Assembly: GCF_964340395.1 (NCBI RefSeq)
Contig: NC_135564.1
Span: 18,370,431-18,434,430, forward strand
Direction: 5' to 3'
DNA from: Glandiceps talaboti
Lineage: Eukaryota; Hemichordata; Enteropneusta; Spengelidae
DNA: 64,000 nt
Below are positions 50,376 through 62,314 of the stretch, piece by piece; positions within the stretch are counted from its first letter, which is position 1, and each line of letters opens with the position of its first letter. Under the pieces are notes generated by a model. That model was not told the origin of the DNA. It made no database searches and was given only the letters and a program-made list of their open reading frames with translations. A program made the translations under genes and the position numbers.

Positions 50376-50640
50376 TTCAAAAAGTCGTAATTACGAGAAA
50401 AAAGTCGTAATTACGAGAATCGAAAAGTCGTAATTACGAGAATTGAAAAGTCGTAATTACGAGAAAAAAGTCGTAATTACGAGAATCGAAAAGTCGTAAT
50501 TACGAGAAAAAAGTCGTAATTACGAGAATCGAAAAGTCGTAATTACGAGAATTGAAAAGTCGTAATTACGAGAAAAAAGTCGTAATTACGAGAAAAAAGT
50601 CGTAATTACGAGAATTGAAATCTCGTAATTACGAGATTTT
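50376..50640 (-). repeat. Right array of the same palindrome (12 copies)
   Basis: Twelve copies. The outermost seven units and their spacers mirror the first seven of the left array almost base for base, so the arrays belong to the terminal inverted repeats. Confidence 0.95.
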
Positions 50641-50689
50641 AAATTTTATTTTTTTCCTTACAACTTGGCACTAATACGCTTCCGTAATA

Positions 50690-51578
50690 ATCACAACATA
50701 TTTCCTGCTCAAAGAAGAACTGTTTCAGCTTATTCCATTTCGATATAAAGTCCAGGGATAAAATACCCATGTACTACTCCTTATATTACTGGCTAGGTAA
50801 TGTCAACCGTAAAATAATCCAAGCACCAGCGTCCCTAAAATCCGTGAAACAGTGTCGATATTACAGTATTTTGCTGACACTTATTACTTTCTGTAACTGG
50901 TCTATATTTGTGATATCATGGTAAATATGCTTGGAATTTATGGCCTAACAAACCAGACATTACGTAGATTTGAATATTGAATCAAGAAAATCAAAAACAA
51001 AAACAAGGCCATGGCCATGGCCGGTCAGGTACTGATATTAGTACTTTAGACATCAGTGGGGGTCACACTTGGTCATTGAAACTATATTGACCGACCAAAA
51101 TTCTAAACATCACGGATAAATAATTTCATATCGGTTTTTAGACCACGTGGCTTTGACATGACATCATCAGCTAAATTTGCAATACGAAAGTAACGTAAAA
51201 CATGGATGTATCTAGTAGGGAGCAAAGTCCGCATGTGTATGGATGTTTGAAGATTTACTATCGGTATATGGGAGGCATAGAGGGAAATATTTGAATAGCG
51301 TTATTTAACGTTACATAATTCATAACTGACTACTAAACTACCGTCAAGAGGATTGTTTTTGCTTCCATTTATCTGTATTAATTTTTTTAAAAGGCAGTGA
51401 TGGTGACTGCCAATGCCGATAGTGAAAATATGGCCCGCACATTCTGAAGATTTGTGTATCATACAAGTTCAATGTTGTAGCTGAGAATGTGATTTATATT
51501 TATAACTCAGTAGAATGGGTACCGGTACTGATGCGAGGGATGTGAACCAACCTTTGTGTTGCGTGCTTTTTAATATCA

Positions 51579-51625
<47 letters not shown>

Positions 51626-52301
51626 GTTTGTTTGTTTGTTTGTTTGTTTGTTTGTTTGTAATGTAGATTCGTCGTTGATATACTGCTACTAGATCAGACC
51701 GTGGGTTATACAGTATACTTACATGATCAGAACATGACCAGACACAACTCTCCACGGCACCATTTTGGTTTTGCAACTTTGATTACTTTGTTTTGAATAG
51801 CTTTTGTCAAGTTCTTGACTTTCCTGATATGACAATAAAGCAAGGGCGGTGAAATATTATTATAGTAGTCCTTCAAAAAACAAGACAATTTTGAAACTTT
51901 TAGTGGAAAATGTTAGTGAAGACACAGTTTACCCGCATAAATTAACTAACAAAAGACAAAAGAAATGTACACATGGTTCATTTTCTAGGTGTCGACCTCA
52001 TGAATATGCACCAAGATTTAGAACCGAGTCAGCTTTAAATGCGTTCACACCTCCAAATCTGGTCTGGACAATATTGTCTGGGCTTAGTCACCCTTTTATG
52101 CCGACTACAGAGCGGCCCTGGTGCGGACTATTTCTGCCACCTATTAATGCCTGAAAGTCAAGTGGCATATGCTGAGGTTGTGTACAACCAGCAACCCATA
52201 ACATTTTAGCAATCTACAGTTCTACCTCAGTATGGCTATTAGCCATGCTAGGTAGTTACTATAATGATTAATATAATGGTTGTCTTGGTAAAAGTTGTCG
52301 A
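50690..52301. other. Element interior, no supported gene
   Basis: A GT array followed by a TTTG array lies at 51581-51660. The plus-strand open frame at 51849-52154 is not recognisable as a known protein and lacks support. Confidence 0.5.
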
Positions 52302-52340
52302 CCCCCCCCCCCCAAAAAAAAAAAAAAAAAAAAAAAAAAA
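52302..52340. repeat. C12 run followed by A27 run
   Basis: Adjacent homopolymers. The A run may be the tail of a retroposed sequence, but no body was identified. Confidence 0.9.
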
Positions 52341-52774
52341 TCAACAAAACATTCTATGATATTGAAAGCGCTCCTGGCATGTAATTCCATAGAACAGTTT
52401 CCTGTAGGGAATGGCAGCGATTTCATTCAAACTCAAAGACAGAGATGTTGCTAACCAACGTGAACAGCCATAAAAATTTTTATGTGAATGAGTATGACTC
52501 TGAGATCCCGCTAACGGTTTCATTGTTGTCGGTCTAACCAGAGACACTGGAGAACTTCACTGTCTATGATCTAATCATAGTCGTATTGCTCAGTGTGAAA
52601 ACTGTGCAAAGCGTTACTATTTTGGCGTTGTATTTTCGCACATTTTTGGTTCACAAGGGTCCAATAATTTAAGCTTGAGTTAGGAAATAGGCCTGTTAAA
52701 AAAATTGTGTTGTTCCGATTAGGCAAAATAAATAAATAGGTGGGGTAGGTAGATTTATTTTTATTCATGTGCGA

Positions 52775-53065
52775 GTGTCTAATTCTGGTTTTCCATTTTT
52801 TCCAAATGATCTCTGTGTTATTGGCTTCTTTCCATTAGATGTACAACCATTACAGATTGGAGGAACAGTTTTATATTGTCTTTTTAAGTTGATGTCAGTT
52901 TCTGCTTCCACTATGTCTCGTGAGACTTCACAATTGTTGCGATTTTGTTAGTTTTTCAAGAACACGTAAAAAAAGTTAAGGGTCGGCAGTGAAAAACTAG
53001 GTGGGTCGGGTAACAGAAACCAAACAGTTATTTTTTAGGCCTAAGGCATAACGTAGCATATAAAT
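52775..53065 (+). repeat. Dispersed repeat, copy 1 (copy 2 at 60230-60515)
   Basis: The shared order is GGTTTTCCAT, CTCTRTGTTATT, CCATTACAGAT(T/G)GG, TTTTTAAGTTGATGTCAGTT, TCTCGTGAGACTT, GCAGTGAAAA(A/G)CTAGGTGGG, GTCGGGTAAC. One copy is inside the CACTA-like element and one in the receptor intron outside it. Confidence 0.85.
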
Positions 53066-53617
53066 CTACCCAACCTGCGCGAGCAAGATCTGCATCGGTC
53101 AATGTAATATTTACATGGTCTATTACAATTTGGTAAAGTGTACCATTGTATATGCTTGTGCGAGACGTAAAAAACATCATGCCGTCTAATTGTATGAAAC
53201 GATTTAGTCACTATGGTTTTGAAGTCAGTGAGATAATGTTTGTGAAGTACCCGGTATCGTGATGTTATCGCTTGTATAGAAAAACCATCACTTTTATCAT
53301 CATTCATTTTTTAAAGTCTTCAATCATGCCAATTAAAAATATCGATACTGCAGTCATTTATGTGACTTTTTTTCAAAAAATGTTTATCGTGCATCTCGAT
53401 TATATTTTGTTTTCGTCTTCGTAACATCTTTTTTTTTTAATTGTGCCAAAAGTAGTAGCTACCACTTATAGAACAGTGGAAAAATGCAGAATGAGACTCA
53501 GAAATGTAAAATCATTTACTTCAATGTCCAAAATGCGGACATCAGAAAATGATGCATGCACGTTGTGATGGACTCGTGATTAGCTCTAGTCCAGATGCCA
53601 ATTGGTATCTAACTAAA

Positions 53618-53654
53618 CCATAGACAATAGAGAGGGTCCTCTCTATTTTCTATG
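53618..53654. repeat. CATAGACAATAGAGAGG hairpin
   Basis: CATAGACAATAGAGAGG, a short loop, then CCTCTCTATTTTCTATG: 17-bp arms with one mismatch. Belongs to the same short hairpin group as 43567 and 45968. Confidence 0.85.
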
Positions 53655-53734
53655 ACTAAACCAAGTTTAGTGAGTGGAGGTGTAAATGGTAACGATACTG
53701 TTTAGGAACACGGTGATAGGAACTAGACGAGATT

Positions 53735-56700
53735 AGCACTGACAACACACGCTCCGCGAACTCCAGCAAAGAGGCCTGGTGGGGTATATAGAGACTTGTC
53801 AGAGTTGTCGGAGCTACTGTTCATGTACATATAAGTTCCACGTATTCTCAATTTATTTCGTGCAGGATAGAAAACAGTCAGTATAGTCCTTGTGTTCTCC
53901 GGTGTATAGCCGATGGATTGGATAGTGAGATCTCGAGTCATGATATGTGTGATACATTGTAGTTTATACACCAGAACTGAATTTTAGACTGATCCCGTCG
54001 GCATCTTCAGAGAAAGCATCAAGCGGGTACCACAATAAACTGAAAACGTAACGACTATAAGCATAACTATAAGTTTTAATTTACATGGAACTACGGTCAT
54101 ATTTGATAAGCTTGTCCCCCACTTCCACATATGGTCTCATACCCCTTGGTCAGCGAACAGCCAATCATGTTCATGTCCGGACATACGAGTTATAAATGGG
54201 GCGGTCATATGGGTTAAGTTAGGGTGGAATATAATATATGGAAAAAGTCTGATTGATACTGGCTGTGATGGGTAGTAGAGCATTTTTTAATTGTCAAAAA
54301 CAGGGTTGGGGGCCGAATGATATGATTCAAAACGTCATGATTTTCTGGTATATCTTTGTTGTCATGTTGTGTGTCCAGTTGAGGATGGCTGTCTTTGACT
54401 GGCAAGTTAAGCTACAACAGTAAGTGACTGACTTTGAAAGCAAAGAAAGTGGAAGAACATTGGTGTTAGTTAAAAAACTATTGTTATTAAAGATAAACAA
54501 GTAAACACAGCAAAACAATTGAGAGTCGGTACGGAAAGGAACAGATGACCACAGGAAGGTGTTCAGCTGTTCTTCATTGTTCTTTGCAATTTGACGACCG
54601 GGCGAGGCCTTGAGTAAGTCCAGAAGTTCGAGCAGTCAGTACGTCGCCATTGATAAGGCCGAATGTTTTTGGCAGTATATTAGGTTGTCATTGAGTAGCT
54701 AGCTGTTTATCAGTAAGCTTAAGTCTCGACAAACGTTTGTAGTCGTTTAGGTGTGAGCCATTCACTGGTAATGACTGACATTTTTCCCTACTTGGTCGCA
54801 ACCTCACCTACAAATTAATTGTATATGGTATTAATTGTATTAACTGTCATACTCTACTGCTTTTCTACCACTAAGACTGTCCCCTGGCGTAAGGACAAGC
54901 AATGTGCATTGTCAAAAGTGATTCTCACGTGACCCCTTCGCAGGTGGCAAGAAATGAACAGAAATCAATAAACCCATACCTTGATTGACATTACCCACTA
55001 TACAAAGAAGAAGTTGAAATAATTGAACTTGAAATGCCTTTTGCAGGCCGATAATGTAGGACAAAGAGGACGTAGTGCTGTTACTTTCTACTACGCAAAA
55101 ACCACAGACAACTAACACAACAACACTGTAATACTTATGCCGGTAGGATTTAAATAGATTGCTGTGTGAAAATTTCAGCTAATGACCAATTTGCACTTCA
55201 GTAAAATTGGTATCGCTGAAAGTTAAACGCGATACAAAAAATACAAATAATACCTCTACCTATTGGTTTTGTTAAAAACAGAATGTCATCTTTGCATGGA
55301 AGGTGGTATGTCGTCAACTTAAAGCTAAAGAAATGACAAAATAAAACGAAATAAGGGCAGTTAACAATCACCACATTGTAAGTGTCAAAGAGATGACACC
55401 TTCCTATAACCCCCACCTTGCTTACTACAAAGTTCACAACCTTGTAGATAATCTTTGAAGTTTCGCAGTTGTACTTCTAAGAGGGTGAGGGACTGGTATG
55501 TGAGTAATGGTCAACAATAGCAACACAGATTCAAAACTGATAACTTTGAATATTCGAGGTAGCCTACCTCCATTTTTGAACAAACCATGGAGGTAGGAAC
55601 ACGTCTTTTCTACCTCCATGAACAAACCGATGTGTCTTTCATAGGCAACCGTCCTTGAATCATCAACTATACACTCACAGTCGCAGTTTTCAAACAGACT
55701 TTATTTGATTTTTGGATACCGGCTCAGCCAACAACCCTCGCTGTTTTCTTCGGATATTTTGTCATGCTCAGGCATTCGTACAAAAGATTCAACACTAATG
55801 TTGTGGTATATTGGTTTTGCGAGAACTAATATCGGCGATCACATACTAGTAGTTGTCAGTGTTTTCGCTAAAGCAAAATACACGGAGATGGTTCAAAATC
55901 ACTTGACTATCATTTCACTCTTATTTGAATCTACAAATATCTCATTAATATTTTCTCCCAGCTTACTTCAAACTATATGACATTTTCCATGAAAAAAAGG
56001 TGCGTATCTGGAGCAAAGAAGTGTTTCAGATATCAGAGTGTTCACGTTTGCGTGACCAAGACATAGACTGGCAAGCGACGCCATGAATTGTGATCGAATC
56101 CCAGGGTCGGATCGGTAGTAGATCAGTGTTCATGATAATTCATTTGCGTGTTCAATTACTAAGTCATCGATGTAGGGTTATAAATTCAGTGACTACACCA
56201 TCAACAAAGTTACTTCTTACTATAAATCCTGTTGAAAAAGACCCTAGGAAAATGTCTAAGCAACAATGACGGGTGTTACTTTTTTGCAGTGTTTATCCAA
56301 ATAGTAATCGTCGAATAACGTGACCCTGGCTGAAAACTGCGACAGTGAATGTACCATAAATTCCCAAAACAGACTGACCAGAACAGACATATTGACACAA
56401 AAAAGTGTGCAAGTTTACATCTTGTGACAGGTTTGGTTGGGGTCACCTCCATCGGCTAATGGTCGAAATCGTCATTGTAAAATATTTTTAATTACCCTCA
56501 ACTACAAATCAGCGTATCGTTGACGATCATTTCAATCGTAAGTGTTTAGAACTGATTCAGAAGTAAAACGTAGAATTATTAATGACAATGGTATGCAAAG
56601 TTTTGTTGTTTAACAATCATCAGCGATTTGGCATGTTTGCACAAACCACAGATACTTGTTAGTGCATACACTTTTGATACTTCTATTCTATAAGGTAAAG

Positions 56701-58918
56701 GCTAAATTTAAAAAGACATGATCCCAGTATTAACTTTTTTGTTGCGGCTATATTTCCTAAGTGAGGTGTGCCAAAGAAAGTTTTCCCATGATACTTTGCG
56801 CCAGTGCGACTTTTTGACATTGTACGTTCGATGTTCCCAATGAGTAAATGGAATTTTATCGAGAAGTCTATTCATATTTGTTTATGACAGCATTATATTT
56901 TCAATTTTCTGTTTTGGGTCATTTTTGGGGTCAAAAACTGTCATTTGTTTTGTAAATAAAAGAATTCAAAGTAAAAATGAATGACAGCCGCAAAACTAAA
57001 TTTGAAGATGACATTGATATGCAAATACGTCTAAAACGTGCTGTGTAGTATCATATTATAGCCATGTTATTTTACAATACTCGTGAGAAAGTAGAATTTA
57101 TTGGTGAAGTAAAGTTGCTCATACACCTAAGAAAATTTGACTACACTTGAATACATAATGAGCAAATGAAATGATCACAACAATCACATATCTTTGTAAT
57201 ATTATGACTATACAAGATCTAATACAGGGACGAATGGGGTACTTATCAAATAATGCCCTCCATAACTCAGAAATAAATGTAGATGCGCTGTACCATGCAG
57301 TTACGATCAGCAGTTTTGAACTATGGAGGTAGGAAGGAAGGAGGTAGGAAGGATTATAGTCCTACCACCATTTCTGAACAAAATCGTTGTCCTTGAATTG
57401 GAATGGTATGCTTTTAATACAAAAGTTGCACAAACATATGTTCTTGCTTTCAAAAGTTTTAGAATTAACACCATGATTTCACCGTCGCCCATACTGAGGT
57501 TTTCCTGCATCTATTGCTATGGATTTTGTTGGTGGGACTTTGCTGTACTGTATGAACACTTGTTCAGACTCAGGCCACTAAAACACAATTGCAAAAAAAA
57601 CCCCGTAAAGACACGAAGTATCGTTTTGCACAACGTTCGGCTTGAAGCAGGTTTGAAGGGTAACCATGCACGACAGAGAAGATGGGTTTAGAGCCCCATT
57701 CACACCTAAAACAAAAAGCGATTCTAGTCTGTTCCTATTATAGTGGTCTGAGGTTCAGATCAAAGTGCCGCATTCATCCACAACATAAAAAATCATAGAC
57801 CCTACACGACTGGCGTTTGTAAAAGTCAGTTTTAAACCATAATTACTACACCTCTTTATCTTCTCGGCAAGAACATGCAGTGCTGCAATCCAACGTGAGG
57901 ACCTCTCACCAACTTTCAGATCACTTCACATTGGGAACGTTGGTGAGAGTTCTACTAATATAATTCAGACTAAGGCAAAAAATATAGCCTTTCTGAGTTG
58001 AAATCCGAGGTTTAAATCCTGATATCTGAAAATTCCTAATCAACCCAGATTACATTGAATAAAAAATAAGTCTAACAAACAATTTATGATTTTTCAGTCC
58101 CGAAACTTGCTATTATCCATACACTGTATACAAAGCTAAATACACGGTGATTGGTGTATCGCACTCCTTGACTGAGTGGGTCGGAAAAAAAATAGGTAGA
58201 CTCACTTGTCATAAATCGATTTATATATCCACAAAGGCACTGTGACAACTAAAGCAGTCCCTTTACAGACCATTTTTCTTTAGAAATAGATAGGCTAAAA
58301 CAATACTGAATGACAGGCAGTCCAAGGTATGCAAAACCATAAGCGAGCGCGTACTCACGATGCTAGATTAACACACTATTTTACCTGCACATTGAAGACG
58401 CACAGTAAAAAGACCAGTTTTCAACATTAATGCAGGAAATACAAAGCTAACAATTCAAAATTGTATAAAATGTAAGAAAACAAAAAACAGGCGACAGTCA
58501 GAGCATGCATGAACTTCGATTTACAATACCATTATTAAGTTCTTGCATTTTGGGGCTAATGAAGTCATAGAGACTAGAGTGGGCGAGTTTCATCACAGTT
58601 AGTATAATCAATGGCACCGTGATAATTCTGACTTTCACTTGAAACTGGACCAGAACAGTCTAGGTCGGACGAGTCGTCATCATCATCAATTCAAAGGCGA
58701 CGTAACCAAATATACACCGTGAATTCATCTTAGATCGCACCGAGTTGAACAATCATGTCTGTCATTGTTGTCCTCTTTGACTAACATCGAATGTATTTAT
58801 CATTGTAGAATGTAGACCTTTACGCTGTTTGACCGACTATTGAAGTATAACCCACATAGGTGATATTTCATTGACCTACATGGAAATGCTTGTAAATACT
58901 TTTTGCAAGTAGTAGTAG
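53735..58918. other. Element interior, no supported gene
   Basis: No protein or RNA gene was recognised over 5 kb. Small inverted words occur at 55588-55621 (CATGGAGGTAG with CTACCTCCATG), and a related GGAGGTAGGAAGG block lies at 57325. The segment carries no transposase signature in any frame. Confidence 0.45.
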
Positions 58919-58950
58919 CTCAGACCACTCTAGTATTTTAGTGGTCTGAG
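58919..58950. repeat. Perfect 11-bp hairpin CTCAGACCACT/AGTGGTCTGAG
   Basis: Exact arms with a 10-nt loop. A diverged relative lies at 43883-43908, and single arms occur near 43962 and 57743. Confidence 0.8.
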
Positions 58951-59214
58951 GTAGTAGTAAGAGTTTTTGCTAACGTTTACATGCTAGCGTAGTTGTACAT
59001 GTACGTATACATGTCAGTTCGTATGTACATGTACATTAAATGTAGCTCTCATCATATCATACACTGTACATGTGTGTAACCCTTTTCTTTTGCACCCTCC
59101 CCCTCCGCCTTCATGTGGTCAAACACAGACAACTAACTAACTAAATAGTGTTACTGTTAGTTTTCTGTGGGTCAAACAATTAGTGTACACGCCTTGAATC
59201 ACATGCAGGCGAGA

Positions 59215-59473
59215 TAGATTTGAATATTCATTTGTTTACTGCCCGGTTATCGGGGTGAACTCATGAATATATTCTGAACTAAATGCAAATGTATTCAAAT
59301 CACTTCCGACTCGCAATCTGAACTATTTTTCAGATCGAGTATAATCCGATTAGACAGGCGCTAATGGGAAAGTACAGAAACGTCCACCTCATCAGCATAA
59401 AAGTACAGAATTGAACTCAATCTGAACTATAGTACGGAAAATGTCGTAAACTGTACTATTTTTTCTACTAGTG
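59215..59473 (-). repeat. Terminal inverted repeat, right (259 bp)
   Basis: Reverse complement of 38962-39220. On the minus strand it starts CACTAGTAGAAAA immediately after the split receptor exon. Confidence 0.95.
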
Positions 59474-59476
59474 TCA
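59474..59476. repeat. Target-site duplication, right copy (TCA)
   Basis: TCA directly follows the CTACTAGTG terminus. Confidence 0.75.
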
Positions 59477-59483
59477 GACGGGG
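59474..59483 (-). pseudogene. Severed 5' end of the FN3-2 first exon
   Basis: On the minus strand a strong acceptor (GTTTCTGTTGTCTATTTCAG, ending at 59484) is followed by CCCCGTCTGA and then the element terminus. Joined on paper to 38961 and below, and counting the TGA once, it reads A-P-S-E-P-V-N-V-S-A in the phase required by the preceding exon. The other FN3 domains here start the same way (APGTP, EPGKP). These bases include the right target duplication (59474-59476). Confidence 0.85.
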
Positions 59484-59665
59484 CTGAAATAGACAACAGA
59501 AACACATCAATATAATGACAGCTGAAGAGTGCTTGGTTTGTAAGCCTATCAACTCACAGTGACAAGGCCCCTTAAGTCACTCATTATTTCCTTCATTGAA
59601 TAAACACAAATATTGGGGTAATCATGCATATCTACTTCTAATATCTTGTACACAGATTAACTTAC
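59484..59665. other. Ancestral 182-bp receptor intron
   Basis: The minus-strand donor GCG|GTAAGT at 59665 and the original acceptor ending at 59484 bound a short, otherwise plain intron. It is now the first part of a gap of about 20.7 kb. Confidence 0.8.
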
Positions 59666-59764
59666 CGCTTGTTAAATCCAAGATATCAACTGTTGCCGGT
59701 GGTGATGACCCAGCACTGTTCCAGGTCACTACAGATACTTTATAAGATTTGAACTTCTTGAGAG
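59666..59764 (-). CDS. Receptor exon: FN3 domain 1, last third
   Basis: Acceptor TTTTTCAAAAG, donor AGCG|GTAAGT, phase 1 to 1. Reads ALKKFKSYKVSVVTWNSAGS then SPPATVDILDL. The K-x-Y-x-V-x-V-x-x-x-N-x-A-G-x-S-x-P pattern is the classic last strands of FN3. Confidence 0.93.
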
Positions 59765-60229
59765 CTTTTGAAAAATAAAAATAACATCAAAAGAAGACAT
59801 TCTAATATAGTTTATTACATGACAAGTGGCAAGTACTCTATAAAATGGCACATTAAGTTTTGTGTTTACTCAAAGTCGGCAACTTGGAAACTACATCATC
59901 AAATTTATTGGGTCAGAGGTCACACGTGTTCAAAGAAGATGTCATACCTCAGACCTCTACATAATGCTTAAAAAGACAAGAGTCAAAAGTACATGAGTTG
60001 AGAAATGGTACATATGTATATACCCTTACTATGCACAGTCTTTCGGCGACCCTTCAATATTTCTGCTGTAAGCTTCAGACCAAAGTCTGGCATTTTGTCA
60101 AGAACAAACAATTAACAATATTATCTTAACAACAATCGTTCTTAAAATCAGATGCAGTAACTATTCTGTCTATTTGATTTTTAATCTACATAATGACCTC
60201 TGTTTGAACTTCTAATTTTTTTCATGTGT

Positions 60230-60515
60230 GACTGTTTAGTTCAGGTTTTCCATCGTTTTCCAAACAGTCTCTATGTTATTTACTCCTTCCTTTCAGATAT
60301 ACTCCCATTACAGATGGGAAGAACAGTTTTCTTTTGTCTTTTTAAGTTGATGTCAGTTTGTACATCCACTATTTCTCGTGAGACTTAATGATTATTTGCG
60401 ATTTTATTATTTTTTTCTCGAATACAAAAAAAATTAGGGTCAGCAGTGAAAAGCTAGGTGGGGTCGGGTAACCGGAACCAATTTTTTTATATACCTGATA
60501 GCATGGCATAAATGT
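60230..60515 (+). repeat. Dispersed repeat, copy 2 (copy 1 at 52775-53065)
   Basis: Same ordered blocks as copy 1, in the receptor intron between two FN3-1 exons. The rest of this intron (59765-61305) shows nothing else recognisable. Confidence 0.85.
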
Positions 60516-61305
60516 CTTTATCTTACAGATTAGCGATTTCATGGCAATCCTAGAACTCTGAACAATATTTCAGATAACAAAAGTTTCAACAATACAATTT
60601 ACATGGTTTGGGAGGGTTAGGGTGTTTGTTTGTTTGTTTTTTATTTTAGAAACAAACGTAAAAGAACTACAACACACAGCCAAACAAACAATGCTGTCCT
60701 AGCTACTAAAAGTAATTTAGACAAAGTCATGGCAACAATGAATCTGTTAAAGCAAACTTGAAAGGGATACCTTAGTTAAGATTATCTAACAATGACCATT
60801 TCTGATAAAATATTATTTTGCCTGTTATTTCTAATAGCAATTTGTTTTTCAATCTTATACAACTGTTTGAGATGTTCGATAAAAATATGGAATGGAGGTA
60901 ACACTGCAGATCTTCTGGCCTGGTACTGCTTGGCTTGAATCAAAATGTAATTAAGAATCACTGGATAGTTCGTAGATCCACACAGAATTACATCACAGTC
61001 GATATAAATTTGTACATTTAATTGTTAACATGTTCCATCACGTCTTAAAGTGTACCCAAAAACCGGCTAATACTATCTCAAATTCACAAAAAAGTTGAAG
61101 GATATTTTCATAATTTACATGTTGAAAGCATTGAAGAACAAGTAACTCAACCATGAATGAAATGAACCCAAATTAAGGAAAAACATATAATAATATAATA
61201 CATATGCATGGCTACTTTTTTAGCAATATGTTGACATTTTACAAGTTTGCGGTACCTAGCTGGCAAAAATCATTGAGGTCATAAAAATTTTTGTTTAACA
61301 CTGAC

Positions 61306-61411
61306 CTTGAAAATCATGTGTCCTTGCATCGGCAGATTTGTTAACTTCTGCCACTACTTCAAATTCACCTTTTATAAGTGTTACAGTGTATCTTAATACT
61401 ACTCCACTCAT
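61306..61411 (-). CDS. Receptor exon: FN3 domain 1, middle
   Basis: Acceptor ACACGCAGGCAG, donor CAAG|GTCAGT, phase 0 to 1. Encodes MSGVVLRYTVTLIKG, FEVVAEVNKSADA and RTHDFQ. The G-x-x-x-x-Y-x-V strand after the conserved Trp of the previous exon fits FN3. The Met at its start is a codon of the internal frame, not a translation start. Confidence 0.9.
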
Positions 61412-62231
61412 CTGCCTGCGTGTCAGTGGCTATAGGAGTCATAAGAACAGAAAAAACATTAACAACTCTGTGAGGGCGCAATTCTTAAATCATAACCACT
61501 TGGTCCGTGTTATTACTGTATTAAGTATCACTTCGAGGAAGAACATCTAATCTGGTGGGTTTTTACTATATTCACTTCCTGTTTAGTACAATGTACATGT
61601 GTCTCCAGTTTTAGTGAAAAGATGAAGATGATATTGTTGGTTGGGAAATGATGTAATACAATTAAAACAAAAAAAGTAGCCGCCGGGCTTGGTTTGAATT
61701 TTTTTCGTAATCCCCCCCCCCCCTAATTAACTCAAATTGTTTTCGTAACCCCCCCCCCCACCATTTCACAGTCATAACTGACTGTTAATGGCATTCATTG
61801 ATTCATTCAGTGTTTCATTGAGACAAGGAAGAAGTAAAAATGATTGCAGCTTATTGCCAAAGTAGTTAGTAAAATTGGGAATTAGGCGATGTACGTTGAA
61901 TCGAAGTCTGAGGGAGCCAGGTGGGGGTGGGGTACAGGAGGGGGCTTCCCCCTCTCGTCCCTGGAGATTTTTGAAATTCAAGGACTAAAAGAATGTTTTC
62001 TGGTGCTATTTTAACATGTCAATGTAGTAAAAATAATACATAAAATTTGAGTAGCCCTTTCACTCCCAGTTTTTGAGTGACTCTTTGTGCCAGGTTTGAA
62101 AGAAATCATATTGCATGTCTGAGAAATTATCTGTTATGTGTTATGGACAGACGGACGCTGATAGAGCTCGGTGTAGGAGTCCCCCCCCCCCGCCCTTTGG
62201 GGGATTAAAATAGTTAAAAACAGGTACTTAC
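61412..62231. other. Receptor intron with dispersed repeat fragments
   Basis: Two C runs (about 61711-61722 and 61749-61759) sit in duplicated TTTTCGTAA(T)CCCC contexts. A segment at 62080-62210 (CAGGTTTGAAAGAAATCATA, TGTCTGAGAAAT, GGACAGACGGACG, then a C run) resembles 26130-26290 and the 3' part of 37140-37260. Confidence 0.55.
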
Positions 62232-62314
62232 CTCCCATTGCACAATTACATCTCTGCTGTCCTCCAAGTCAATATTTTCGGACAGAACGCTTATTTTCAG
62301 ACGGGTATTTGGTG
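62232..62314 (-). CDS. Receptor exon: FN3 domain 1, first third
   Basis: Acceptor CTTATTAACAG, donor GGAG|GTAAGT, phase 1 to 0. Reads APNTRLKISV then EDSRDVIVQWE, ending on the conserved Trp region of FN3. The phase-1 start immediately after the WSXWS exon is the usual D2-to-FN3 border. Confidence 0.9.

Larger units (their letters stand above)
48032..50686. mobile_element. Foldback-like element with palindrome-array inverted repeats
   Basis: Both ends start TACGGAAGCGTATTAGTGCC and run inward as inverted copies for at least about 190 bp with one mismatch noted. The 6-bp word ATAATC directly flanks both ends (48026-48031 and 50687-50692), a likely target duplication. Each end passes into an array of the palindrome TCGTAATTACGA. 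Inverted repeats made of tandem short units resemble foldback elements such as Drosophila FB and sea-urchin TU. No transposase frame is visible in the 2.65 kb. It is nested in the CACTA-like element. A third internal array at 49500-49872 may reflect an internal duplication or nested copy. Superfamily unassigned. Confidence 0.85.

Noticed and set aside
51849-52154. 101-codon plus-strand frame inside the CACTA-like element, considered as part of a transposase
   Set aside because: No transposase motif, zinc finger or D/E pattern was visible, and it has no continuation in neighbouring frames.
55588-57352. GAGGTAG words and a CATGGAGGTAG hairpin, considered as a let-7-like microRNA
   Set aside because: Only the seed-like seven bases agree; the rest of the mature let-7 sequence and a proper precursor stem are absent.
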